Origin: Tieghemostelium lacteum
Taxonomy: Eukaryota > Evosea > Eumycetozoa > Dictyosteliales > Raperosteliaceae
Assembly: GCA_001606155.1 (NCBI GenBank)
Contig: LODT01000001.1
Location: forward strand, 186,001-250,000
Length of the DNA: 64,000 nucleotides
Reading direction: 5' to 3'
Made by a program: the position numbers and the translations under genes. Of the stretch, positions 1 to 11,356 are shown one piece after another (positions within the stretch are counted from its first letter, which is position 1; each line of letters opens with the position of its first letter). The notes beneath the pieces were generated by a model that saw nothing but the letters and a program-made list of their open reading frames with translations, was not told the origin of the DNA and did not search any database.

Positions 1-137
1 GTTATACTCTATCATCATACTCTGCTGTTGGTGGTGGCGGTTGTCCATCCTATCTTTGTATTGCTGATTTTCTTGGTTCACCAATAACAACAACAAAACA
101 ACAAAAAACAAAAAGACACCCAATTATTACAAAATAA
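1..137 (+). CDS. 3' end of an unidentified gene (partial)
   Basis: The third forward frame is open from the window edge to a TAA ending at 137. It encodes about 44 residues, with a glycine run, a Cys-Pro-Ser-Tyr stretch and a Lys/Thr/Gln-rich tail ending in ITTTKQQ and HPIITK. Its composition suits a C-terminal tail better than random AT-rich sequence, but another frame is also open for 90 bases. The gene would converge on the PAK kinase gene that follows. The family is not recognisable. Confidence 0.35.
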   Translation, partial: YTLSSYSAVGGGGCPSYLCIADFLGSPITTTKQQKTKRHPIITK

Positions 138-439
138 ATTTAAAACCTAAACCTATTTATATTATTATAAATTATTATTATAAATTGAAACATGAAAGTT
201 TTTTTGAAAAAGATGTATTTTTTTTTATTATTTTTGTATGTTATGTTATGGAAAAAAGATATTATTGAATGAAATTGTTGTTATGTATAATAATATTGTT
301 GTTGGTGTTGAGTGATTTATAGGTACTTTTGAGTTTTGTTTGATTGAAACATAACTTTTTTTTTGTTTTTTAGGATATAATATAAATGTGGATTGGTGTG
401 ATTTATGCATTATGGAACTATTAACTATACTTATACTAT
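138..439. other. Intergenic, 3' ends of convergent genes
   Basis: AT-rich spacer with T and A runs between the unidentified gene end and the end of the PAK kinase. I see no RNA gene or conserved element. Confidence 0.5.
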
Positions 440-2781
440 TTAATGTAATGAAAGTTTACTTTGAAGTTCTTTTGCTTTTTTTGCTTCGAGGATGGATGGT
501 ATTAATTCTCTACCTGTACAAGCTTGTTTTAAGAAAGGGTGTTTAAGTAAATGTGCAGCTTCAGGTCTGGTTTCAACATCTTTTTCTAAACATTTCTTTA
601 CAAAATCTTTAAAATCGTCAGACCATTTATGTTCATCCTTTAGATCAGGAATACCTTTAGTGGTGATAAGGAAAAGTGCTCTAAGGGGTGGGAAACTCAT
701 GTAAGGTGGTTCAGATTCAGCCATTTCCATAGCCATGATACCCAATGACCAGATATCAACTTTTCTATCATAGTTTTGACCTCTAATCAATTCAGGAGCC
801 ATCCAATAAGGAGTACCTACAATGGTAGCTCTCTTTTGTTTGGATTTTGTCAATTGTGCAGCATAACCAAAATCAGCCAATTTGACACTACCATCAAGAC
901 CCAGTAGAATGTTATCTGATTTAATATCTCTATGTATACGATGTTGGCTGTGTATATAAGCTAAACCTTTAAGAGTCTCCTGACATACAAAAGCAATTTG
1001 AGATTCAATAAGTTTGACAGTTGCAAATTGGTCGAGAATCTCAGTTAGAGAACCACCACCCATGTACTCCATAGCCACCCATAGACTGTCACCAACGAGA
1101 TAACTGTCAATGTAATCGATAATGTTTGGATGTTTACAAGTTTTCATAATACCAATTTCAGTGACCAGTAATTTCATATTTTGTTGATTCAAAGGCATCT
1201 TTTTGATGGCAACTTTAGTATTGGACTTTAATCTAGTAACTACAAATACTTCACCAGCTGCACCTTCACCAACTTTAGTGGAACCCTCACCAAATAATTT
1301 AGTTGGATCCTCTTGACTTACCAATTCGTACAAGGAAACATTAGTTTCTTCAGGTAGAGGTGATTGTTGAAGATCATATTCGTCATCTCCCATCAGATCC
1401 TCTAGCTGTTGTTCATAACCATTATATTGGTCATAAGATTGTTGTTGTACTGGAGGTTGTTGTTGTACAACAGTTTGTTGTTGAGGAGGTTGTGGTCTAG
1501 GTGGAAGTGGTTGTGTAGGTAATGGTGGTTGTGGTGGTTGTCTAGTTGGTGTTTGTGTAGGTTGTGGTGATAAAGGTGGTTGTTGAATTTGTTTAATTGG
1601 TTTAGTTGGCATTGATGGTTTGTTTTGGTTCATATGGAAATCTAAAACATCCAAAACTACATCACTATGTGCAATAACATCTTCCTTTGAAATACCTGAT
1701 GTTTGAAGTGATACCTCCCATTCTCTTGGAAGACCTTCAAAACCTGTAACTGAATTATAATCTACATGAATATTATGTTTAACATTAAATGGTGAACCAA
1801 TAATTGACTCTTTAATTTTGTTCTCTATAATAATAATTAATTTTTTTTTTTTTATTTTTAAAATAATGAAGATATTATTATAATCATTAGAATAAGGAAA
1901 TATTTTCTATTATTATTACTACACATACTTTTACTTTTCTTTTGAAATATACCACCTAAAAATCCTTTTTTATCATCTTCTTTTTTATCAGAATTTATTG
2001 GTGGTGAAGGAGGAGAGATTGGAATATTATTATTACTATTACTTAAACTATTAGCACTAGTATTCGAAGTGCCATTAGTGGAAGAGGATGTGTAATTACT
2101 TGGTGAAACTGTGATGGTTTGTGCTTGCAAAGAAGGTGAAACGGAGCCTGGACTGGTAGTGCTCTGAGGAAGAGTAGGTGGTTTACCTATCAGTAGATTA
2201 TTAAGTCCAGCAGGTACTTGATCAGGTGCCAATTTCTTTGGTGAAGGTGATGGGGATGAATGTAAATGACCATTACTGCTATTTAGGTGATGTGGTGATA
2301 CAGGTTGTGGAGAAGTTTGAATGGTTATTGGTGAACTGATTTTTCTTACTCCGTTCGAATTTGGAGCATTTTGAGGATTGTTATTGCTATTACTGTTGTT
2401 TTGGTGATTTAAAGGTGGTGGTACAGGACGGGAGTAATTACTATTACTATTTCCATTGGTATTAGTTGGATGGTTATTATTTGTGTTACTATTATCTACA
2501 TTGTCATAATTATTGTTATAACTGTTGGTCTGTTGAATTTGTGGTCTGGGTTGTGTGGGTATTGGAGGTGCCTTTTTAACGGTACTTGGTAGTGGTCGTT
2601 TAGGTACCTGTGGTGAATTTTGAATCTGATTTTGTGGAACTGGAGGTGGTTGAGGAGGTCTCTTTTGTACTTGAGGTTGAGGAGGTCTTCTAGTAGGAGG
2701 AGGTGAACTGTCAACATCTGACAATACATTTGCCTCAAACTTCTCTCTCATCATTGATACTCTTTGATTCTTAGTTTCCAT
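440..2781 (-). CDS. pakB: p21-activated kinase (PAK), probably PakB / myosin I heavy chain kinase
   Basis: Two exons (2781-1929 and 1824-440) with a 104-bp intron (donor GTATGT, acceptor TATAG) give 745 residues. Residues 1-285 are proline-rich with several PPxP stretches. The second exon opens with a CRIB motif (IIGSPFNVKHNIHV, about 292-305), which binds Rac/Cdc42. A second proline/glutamine-rich linker follows. The STE20-type kinase domain (about 461-715) has the glycine loop GEGAAGEV, lysine in VAIKK (about 492), HRDIKSDN, DFG and a GTPYWMAPE activation segment. In Dictyostelium, PAKs phosphorylate myosin I and shape the leading edge. A proline-rich N-terminus with no PH domain fits PakB better than PakC, and the length is too short for PakA. 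The family call is firm; the PakB assignment is inferred from architecture. Confidence 0.85.
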
Positions 2782-3966
2782 AATCTTTTTTTATCTTTTT
2801 GCTATATCTGTGTCTATTGTATATTCTGTCTTTCTATTTCAATATATATTGAGACTTTAACATATAGAAATATTTATACAATATATACTATATAATCTGT
2901 CTACCTAATTATGTGTCTTTAAACTCTATTGTTTGAATATAGATATTATATTCTATATAAATAATCTTTTTTTTAAATTCTCTACTTTTTTTTTCGTCTC
3001 TAGAATTACAAATTTACTATAAATATATACCAAATAGCAAGAGAGGAAAAAAAAAAATTAAAAAAAAAAAAATCAAAAAAAAAATTTAGTTTCTAATATT
3101 TGAATTGATAAATAAATGTGTTATATGTATAAAGTGTACTTGTTGGTGGAAAAAGAACACTTGGTTGGGAAATTATAAACTGATGATAATTAATAAATAA
3201 ATTAGAAAAGGTACAATCAAAGGTTATTACAAAGTGAAAAAAAAAAAAAAATCAAAAAAAAAAGGATATTTTCAATGATGAGATCGTTCAGATCACCGAT
3301 TTGACAATATTTAATTAAGTATTTTTAATTTATTAAATATGAAGTTAAAAAAAAATATTTATATAAATAATTTCTTTAAAATATGAAATAAGTAAATAGG
3401 AAATAAATGGAGATAACTAGTTACTAGTTTTTATTTTTAAATTTAAAATAAAGAAATGTGGGTTGGGTTGATACTTAAGTGTGGCGAAAATAGTTTATTT
3501 TTTTTCTAAAATCAATTTTTTTCATTTTCAAATAATTTAATCATTTTATTGTATTTTATTTCATTTATCAAAGAGATAAATTAAAGGATAAATTCATACT
3601 CATACACTTTTAATACTTATGATAAAGAGTCCAGTACAGATCAGGTAAATCAAATCGTCGCTAACGAATAATATTTTAAAAAATTTTTTTATTTTTTTTT
3701 TTTATGATTGTATATATATTCAGACATTTTTTGCAAATATTTTCTATTTTATTATTATTTCTACTTTTTGTATTGGAATTTATTACCTTTTCACCAAATT
3801 CAATAGTAATAAACAATTCACAAAAGACAACAATAACCATACTGTAAAAGATAATAATCAACAATTTAAAAAAGAAGAATCAGTAACATACAACACCAAT
3901 AGTGATAATAATAATAATAATAATAGAAATTTTGATATAGAATTTGAAGTATCAAAACTCAAAGAA
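2782..3966. other. Divergent promoter region of the PAK kinase and MHC kinase genes
   Basis: About 1.2 kb of AT-rich DNA with several A10-A13 and T runs (for example 3048-3072 and 3238-3252). An (ATA)n microsatellite lies at about 3907-3925. The frame of the downstream gene is open from 3649 to 3966 but has no ATG there, so it is taken as 5' leader. Confidence 0.5.
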
Positions 3967-6900
3967 ATGAATATGTTTTCAAAGAAGAAGAAGGAGGAGA
4001 AGTTAACACCTGGTAATCAGAGTGTTGCTGGTGGTACTCCTATTGTAAACAGTTCGAGTACTAGTAGTGGATCATTGATGAGTGGTATTCAAGATCAAGC
4101 TGGTAATGGTATATCACCACTACCACAATCACCTCAACCATTTACCAGTCGTTCATGTACTTTTAAGAAATTTGGGTGCTCGCAGTATATTGTTAGTAAG
4201 GGTGAACTGGATAATCATATGAAAGAAGATGCACAGTTTCATTTACAATTGGTAGTTGAGAAATTTGACCATCAATTTGATTTACATACTCAGTTGATGG
4301 CACATTTTACAGAACAGATGGAAGATCAGTTAGAGAAGATTATGAAGGTTGTTAGAAATCATATGGATAGCTTTGGAACTCAACTTCAATCAAAGATTGA
4401 TGAAGGTGTTGAGAAGTCAATTACTTTTACAAAGAAGGTAGAACAACAACAGCAGCAACTTGCAAAGAGACTGATTACACAGCAGATTGTGCAATCGGAT
4501 CAAAAGAAGTTGTCATCACCTCTGGTGAAAGGTGGTGCTGTTGTAGGTGGGGAGTTATCAGTGGATTTGTCCGCTCAAGATGGTGCATCTTCTATGAGTG
4601 CACAGGTTATAAAACAAATGATTGAATCTGAGATACAATTGGTTAGCAACAGATTCAAAAGAGAGCATTCAGAGTTGGCTGATGAATTGAATAAGTTAGC
4701 TGACCAGACTCAAAGAGATAGAAAATCAGTTGAATCGGATATTCAAAGAAAGGCTGATTTGGCAGCTATGAATCTAGAGTCTCAGATACTGAAGAAACTA
4801 GAAGACAAGGAAAAAAGAAAGACTGAGAATGCACAGTTATCAGTGGACACCAAGATTGAGTCTATTCGTGACAAACTCAAACTCATTGAATCCACCCAAA
4901 TTGAATCGAGTAGTGAGATTCGAAAAATCAAATTAGATCAACAAAAATACACAAATTCAAATTCAAACTCTCCAGTGGTTTTGGCTAATAATACTACTAG
5001 TTTCTCTGGATTTGTACCTTCTTTGGCTAAGGAGAATTCATTCCAGAAATCAGAGATTATGGAGGAGTTTAAGAAATTGGAAGATCGTCTTGGAAAGAAG
5101 ATTGTGGAGGAACAAAATACCAATAAATCTGAGATTGCCGATATTCAGAGAGGTTTGAAACAGTCTCAAACTGATTTGTTGGATTTGGAAAAGGACTGTA
5201 AGAATCAGTTTGATAAACAAGGTAGACAGGTTAAACAAGTGGAAGATGATCTTAAAAAGACAGATTCTCTGGTAATGCTCATGCAGAACAATCTTAAGAA
5301 GTATAATGAATATGTCGAGAAAGAGAAAGACAGAGAGAGCGAAAGACTTAAACTTCTCGATCAAATTAAGCAATTGGAGATCTCTCAAAAGAGAATTGAA
5401 GCTGAGATTCAAGAGGGTAATGAACAAGTTGAAAGAGTACTACGTGAGGAAGCTAACAATACCAATGGTTCTGCAAGTGTCGGTGGAATGTCACCTATAT
5501 CATCTATACCAAAATCACCATTACTAATCAAGAGATCATCAATGATTATATCACCACCTAATAGCTCACCAAAGAGCACTGAAACTCGGTCTACACAACC
5601 TTCTGAAGACGGTGAAAATGGTATTCTCTGGGAATACGACCCTGTTGTCAATAAATGGATTCGTTTGGCAATGAAACTTAAAGTTGAAAGAAAAGCATTT
5701 GCAGAAGGTGCATTAAGAGAGGCATATCATACCGTCTCCCTCGGTGTAACTACAGATGAAGCATACCCCCTAGGCAACAAACACTCATTCCCATCTATAG
5801 AATCCATATCACCATTGTCCACTAGAAACGAAGCCTTTTCAAAACTTAAATCCGGTACTAAATTTGTACTGAAACTCTACAAAAAAGAAGCTGAATCACA
5901 AGTCTCTAGAGAACTATATTTTGAAGATGTTAAAATGCAAATGGTCTGCAGAGATTGGGGTAACAAATTCAATCAAAAGAAACCACCAAAGAAAATTGAG
6001 TTCCTCATGTCATGGGTTGTCGAATTGGTAGATCGTTCTTCTAACGGACTTCCAGTACTCTGTTGTATTGAACCACTTCTCGTAGGTGAATTCAAAAAGA
6101 ATAACTCCAACTATGGTGCTGTACTAAATAATCGTTCAACACCACAAGCATTCAGTCATTTCACCTATGAAAATTCAAACAAACAATTAATTATTGTAAT
6201 GTATTCTAAAAAACACAAAATGTTTAAATTTTAAAATTTTAGTACTAATGATGGATGGATGGATGGATATTTAGGTTGATATTCAAGGTGTTGATGATTT
6301 GTATACAGATCCACAGATTCATACTAATGATGGTAAAGGATTTGGGTTGGGTAATTTAGGTAAAACTGGTATTAATAAATTTATAACAACACATAAATGT
6401 AATGCAGTATGTGCATTGTTGGATTTGGATGTTAAATTGGGTGGTGTTCTACCAACTAATAAGAAACAACTTCAAGGTACTATGGTAATGCCAGATATTG
6501 CATCGGAATTGGAACAATACAATAACGGCGACGAATTTAAATTAAAAGTTGGAGCTAAAGATCTTCCAAAAGCAGAGTTCAATAAGAAGGAGTTGAAATG
6601 TATCAATACCATCTCTTCATTCCGTGAGAGAGTCAATTGTATAACATTTTTTGATCAAAAGAAACTGATTTGTGCAGGGTATGGTGATGGTCAATTCAGA
6701 GTATTTGATATAAAGGACAATTATAAATGTATTCATACTGTGAATGGTCACAGAAAATCAATTGAATCTATATGCGCAAATTCACAGTACTTGTTTACTT
6801 CCTCTCCTGATCACACTATTAAAGTACATTCTCTAAGATCAACCAGTACAAGATGTATAGAAACTCTGATGGGTCATTCTGGTGAGGTTAGTTCCATTGT

Positions 6901-7459
6901 ATGTAATGAAAAGTACTTGTTCTCGTGCAGTTATGATAAATCTATAAAAGTTTGGGATCTCACAACTTTTAAGGAAATCAAGTCATTTGAAGGTGTACAC
7001 ACTAAATATATTAAATCCTTATGTCTATCTGGTAGATACTTGTTCAGTGGTGGTAATGACCAGACTATATATGTATGGGATACTGAGAATCTTACATGTC
7101 TATTTAACATGCAAGGTCATGAAGATTGGGTACTTAATCTTCACTGTTCAGGTACCTATTTATTCTCAACTAGTAAAGATAATGTCATTAAGATTTGGGA
7201 TCTTAATGATTTCCATTGTATTGATACCCTAAAAGGTCATTGGAGTTCAGTTTGCACTTCTGTTGTTAAAGATCGTTATCTCTACTCTGGTTCTGAAGAT
7301 AACTCAATTAAAGTTTGGGATCTTGATACCCTAGAATGTGTCTACACAGTTCAAAAATCACATACTCTTGGTGTAAAAACATTACTAATCTATGACAATC
7401 AATTAATAAGCGCTTCATTTGATGGCACCATTAAAACTTGGGATTGGCAATCAAAATAA
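3967..7459 (+). CDS. mhkA: Myosin II heavy chain kinase A (alpha-kinase with coiled coil and WD40)
   Basis: Two exons (3967-6195 and 6275-7459) around a 79-bp intron give 1137 residues. In order: a C-x6-C-x12-H-x7-H motif (C64, C71, H84, H92) near the start; a long coiled coil (about 95-495); a Ser/Pro linker; an alpha-kinase domain (about 555-810) with VDIQGVDDLYTD just after the intron, the GKGFGLGNLG loop and the THKCNAVC zinc segment; and a seven-bladed WD40 propeller (about 850-1137) with repeated IKVWDL/IKIWDL strand ends. This is the exact order of Dictyostelium MHCK A, and many segments match it closely from memory. That enzyme phosphorylates threonines in the myosin II tail and drives filament disassembly, with the propeller binding filaments. 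The intron contains a short (GGAT)n run. Confidence 0.95.
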
Positions 7460-7754
7460 TAACATAACATAACATTTTTTTTAAAATTAAACTAAATATA
7501 ACCAACAGACAAAGAAATCACTTGAAAAATTACATATATATACACATCCAAAACACAACTCAATAATAATTCACCTTACACCACCCACACTCTATATATT
7601 TATTCACTTTAACATAAAACAAATCACTTAAAACACCTCAAAAAAAACCAAAACTAAACTAAATAAAAATACAAATAAAAATGTAGTTATACTTAAATAG
7701 TAATATACAAATTATTGGGTTTATTTTATTTTCATAATAAATAGGTTAGGAAAA

Positions 7755-9461
7755 CTAAAATAATTTTGATTGAAGTAGGCTAGTTAGATTTATAGAACCT
7801 GCAAAACAATTTAGTTTTTTTAGGGTTGGGTGGTTTGAAATTAGGGTGATAATTTCATGAATATTGTGATCATCGAATCCGTAGGATAACCAAGAGAAAG
7901 AGAAGGTTTCAGAACGTGATAGTATAGTTAAGAGTAATTTTCTTGAAAGGTTACAAGTTAGACGATCATTGATACCACCTTCAATTTCAATGTCCTCTAG
8001 ATTATGATTATTTCTGAATGCTTCAATGAGTTGTTGAGTAACTTCCATCTTTTGATATGATATAAATATTTTTTTGAGAGACTGTACATTGGAGAGAATT
8101 CTAATGAGATCTTGACAAAATACCTCATTGCTGATTTCCCAGCCATAACATATCTTTAGATTGGAGATATTCAAACTAGTACCAGATGCAACAAAATCCA
8201 CAATACTTCTGGTAACTCTATCGTTTCCATACACTGGAATGGTCAGTGATAAACTAGCTTTACTCTGTAGAAGGTAACTTAGATTGTGATTGGTAGGTCC
8301 TTGTGGAGCATCACTATATTCCATAGATTCCAAGTTTAAACAAGTTTCAAATATCTGGTGCATTTTAAATATCTCAATTTCACTCTGACAATTGAGTAAT
8401 TGTAAATGTGTCAAACTGTAATTTGCTAGACTTGGTGGTTTACAAAAGTTAATTTTACTCTCCTTTGACATTGATATCCAATTAAATGAGAGTTTACATA
8501 GGTTCTGGTGATGGTAAATCAACTTGAATAATGCATTATAACTAATCTTGTCGTCTTGCCATATTCTAGGTGTCATGTGTAATGAAAATTCTCTTAAACT
8601 TTTAATCTCTAGTATAGAGAGTATTAAACAGTCAAGATCAATATGATACTCTTCATCTTGTTGATACAACCCATCTTGTTGTTGATTTTGTGAATTGGTG
8701 CTACTAGAAGGTCTAAAATCTAATGATTTCAATTTTAGAGAATTCAAAGAACGACATTTAACCAACTGGTTAATAAGATCATTAAAATCAACTTTTATAG
8801 ATTGCAATACCAAATCAGATAGATTATGCCACTTGTTAATGATAGATAATCCAGTGGGTTTGGAATAAAGATCTACAAAATGACTTATTAGTTTAACTTT
8901 TGGACAGACCATTGTGATTCTAGAGAGATCTTCTCCATCATAGACACACACAGTCATAGACTTCAACAGTGGATACAAGTCATTCAATGACTTTGATTGT
9001 TGATATATTACATTATTCAATAGAATATAAAAATTATAAAATTTAACCTTTCTACAATAGTTAAGAAGTGGAAAGGTACCAATGACAGTATCAAATAGGA
9101 ATCCAGAGTACTTTTCAATGTTTCCGGATTGTGAGATATCAACAATTCTCCTAATGTCATCGGATTGACATTGGTATGGGTTCATATGAATATCTAATCG
9201 TATACATCTTATACCCAACCTATAAATCTTTTCATATATTGCCAATTGGTTTCTATCGTGAATAGATGCACGTGGAAATCTTAAATTCATTAGAATCTCA
9301 TTGGCAAACTTCTTACTAATCAGATAGTACTTTCTAATAAATTTATCAATTCTATAGATTCTATGATACTTTGTTGTAAATATAATATTATTGCAAGCTA
9401 TTTGTAGTATTTTTAAATATATCAAATTTGGTAACACTGGTATTACTATTATAATTGTCAT
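7755..9461 (-). CDS. Leucine-rich-repeat-like protein of dictyostelid F-box/LRR type
   Basis: A single exon of 568 residues. The first true ATG is at 9461; the open frame continues upstream only through a GTG. The N-terminus (LPNLIYLKILQIACNN) resembles the degenerate F-box-like helix found in large dictyostelid LRR families. The rest is irregular leucine-rich sequence with segments such as LREFSL, LTHLQLLNC, LESMEY, LEDIEIEGG and LKKLNCF spaced like LRR strands. It probably acts as a protein-interaction or substrate-recruiting scaffold, but the F-box is weak and no partner can be named. The gene ends about 295 bp from the convergent mhkA gene. Confidence 0.6.
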   Translation of the reverse strand: MTIIIVIPVLPNLIYLKILQIACNNIIFTTKYHRIYRIDKFIRKYYLISKKFANEILMNLRFPRASIHDRNQLAIYEKIYRLGIRCIRLDIHMNPYQCQSDDIRRIVDISQSGNIEKYSGFLFDTVIGTFPLLNYCRKVKFYNFYILLNNVIYQQSKSLNDLYPLLKSMTVCVYDGEDLSRITMVCPKVKLISHFVDLYSKPTGLSIINKWHNLSDLVLQSIKVDFNDLINQLVKCRSLNSLKLKSLDFRPSSSTNSQNQQQDGLYQQDEEYHIDLDCLILSILEIKSLREFSLHMTPRIWQDDKISYNALFKLIYHHQNLCKLSFNWISMSKESKINFCKPPSLANYSLTHLQLLNCQSEIEIFKMHQIFETCLNLESMEYSDAPQGPTNHNLSYLLQSKASLSLTIPVYGNDRVTRSIVDFVASGTSLNISNLKICYGWEISNEVFCQDLIRILSNVQSLKKIFISYQKMEVTQQLIEAFRNNHNLEDIEIEGGINDRLTCNLSRKLLLTILSRSETFSFSWLSYGFDDHNIHEIITLISNHPTLKKLNCFAGSINLTSLLQSKLF

Positions 9462-9948
9462 TTCTTCTTCTTTCTGTCTTTTCTCTTTTCTCTCACTCAC
9501 TACTATAATTTATAATAATAGTAATCCAAGGTGAGGGGAAAATAAAAAAAGATTACTAATGTGAATTGATACTATTGTCCATTAAAAAAACATCTAGTAT
9601 GAAATAATATTATTATTTCCTGTCAAACCAACTGATTGTTTCTAAAAAAAAAATATCTCTTGTAATTTCCATATTCTGACATCTGATTAATGATAACAAC
9701 ACCACGACGAAATTGCAAAAACAAAAAATTTAAAAGTTATAAAAATAATCTATCTTTCTATGAAAATTAAAATTTTTGTGCATAAGAACAAATCCAAACA
9801 ACCCACGATTCGCACTGGGAGAATTTAAGGAATTATAATAATAACCATTGGTATTTATTATTTTTTTTTAAAAAAAAACAAAAGAATAGATTGAATCAAG
9901 ATGAGATTTGTTTATCAAAATGTTGCGATATTTATTGGTAACCATTTA
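9462..9948. other. Intergenic spacer
   Basis: About 490 bp between two minus-strand genes. It is AT-rich with A8-A9 and T9 runs. I see no RNA gene or repeat. Confidence 0.4.
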
Positions 9949-11190
9949 TCACTCAGGTATTGAAGAAATTACTAATATTTCCTCTTCTTCATCGCTACTG
10001 TATTCATCCATTTTATCAATAGATAGAATATCGACATCCTCTTCATTATCTTTACTATTTGATTGACCATTTTGTTTTTTATCCTTTTCATCGTCATCGT
10101 CTGATTTGTGATCAAATTCATCTTCTCTTTCAATGTATTCTTCGTTTTCCTCTAGTTCTTGAAAATCAGGAGCAAAAGAACTCCAGTTCTCAGTATAATA
10201 ACATGACCAAATATAAATAATACCAGAATAGGATAGAGATACTATAATTGGCCTATAGGGATGCCATGTTACATCTAAAAGACCTTCTTTAGGTCCTTCA
10301 AGACCTTTTACAATACCACCACTGGTATTCCATACCAGTATACTCTGAATGGACTTATGACTCATTCCGCCATACACATATTCATTGTTATACGAAAACC
10401 CAAAACTCTTCCATTGAACTCTATTTACATTATCTGAGAAATCTCTCAAAAGACTATATTCACCTATAACACCTTCCTGTTGCTGAGGTAATGAATAAAG
10501 TCTCAATACTTTATCATTACTGTTGACCAACACCATCTTACCATTTCTTGAGAATTGAAAACCCTTTACACTTGCTGAACTTCCTTTAAATGACTTTTCA
10601 TAGGCTCTTGATTTCCAGTCTACTACATTCACCATACCATGTGAATCACCTATATATATCTTTGTTCCTTTTCTATTAAAAGAAGCTGTCATTACACCTT
10701 GTAGATTTAAATCACCTTTGTAACTACTAGGATCGAATATAGGTTCATAGGTCAAATTCTCCGATTCTAGATTCACCAATAAAGGTACACCAATACCTGA
10801 TGAACATATTAAAGCATATCTAGAATCTCTAGGATGAACTTGAACAAATAACAGTGCTAACTCCATCTCTAGTTTCTTTTCCACTTTAGAATCAGCTAAA
10901 TCCCATAAAACCAATGACCCATCATTACTAACACTCAATAGATTCTTTCCATTTCTAGTCCAACATACATAATTTACACACTGTTTATGAGATATTAACA
11001 GTCTACCTATGGATTTGGTATCAAAATCCCATATTGATATCTGACCTTGTTGTGAACCTACTGCTAAAAAAGAACCTCTTCTATTAAATGCACAACAATT
11101 TGCTTTCGAATTAATTGAATCCATTAAATAATCTTCAACTGTATCAGGAATATCCTGCATTCTAAATGGGTCAAATAATCCAATATTCAT
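9949..11190 (-). CDS. RBBP5: RBBP5/Swd1 homologue, WD40 subunit of the Set1/COMPASS H3K4 methyltransferase
   Basis: An intronless gene of 413 residues. WD40 repeats fill about residues 25-330 (SIWDFD, LVLWDL, ILVWNT, IYIWSC). The segment after the propeller, ENWSSFAPDFQELEENEEYI, is the characteristic RBBP5 signature that contacts ASH2L. An acidic, serine-rich tail follows. In COMPASS, RBBP5 holds the SET subunit with WDR5 and ASH2L to methylate histone H3 lysine 4. The protein is shorter than the human one because the C-terminal tail is brief. It shares a 166-bp divergent promoter with the TTC27 gene. Confidence 0.9.
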   Translation of the reverse strand: MNIGLFDPFRMQDIPDTVEDYLMDSINSKANCCAFNRRGSFLAVGSQQGQISIWDFDTKSIGRLLISHKQCVNYVCWTRNGKNLLSVSNDGSLVLWDLADSKVEKKLEMELALLFVQVHPRDSRYALICSSGIGVPLLVNLESENLTYEPIFDPSSYKGDLNLQGVMTASFNRKGTKIYIGDSHGMVNVVDWKSRAYEKSFKGSSASVKGFQFSRNGKMVLVNSNDKVLRLYSLPQQQEGVIGEYSLLRDFSDNVNRVQWKSFGFSYNNEYVYGGMSHKSIQSILVWNTSGGIVKGLEGPKEGLLDVTWHPYRPIIVSLSYSGIIYIWSCYYTENWSSFAPDFQELEENEEYIEREDEFDHKSDDDDEKDKKQNGQSNSKDNEEDVDILSIDKMDEYSSDEEEEILVISSIPE

Positions 11191-11356
11191 TTTTTTTTAT
11201 AATCTACAACATTTACAATAATACTTTGGAGGTATTATGTGTTTCTTAAAAAATATTGAGTGAAATTAATTGAAAATTCCATTGTTTTTGCTCAAAACAC
11301 CAAAATTCAAAAAAAATGATAATCTCATTTATAATTAAAAACGAGAGAACCAGACA

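Noticed and set aside
3649-3966. Open frame upstream of and in phase with mhkA
   Set aside because: It has no ATG and an Asn-rich, repeat-derived composition. The known MHCK A N-terminus aligns at 3967.
6244-6268. ATGG tandem repeat
   Set aside because: A short simple repeat inside the mhkA intron with no sign of function.
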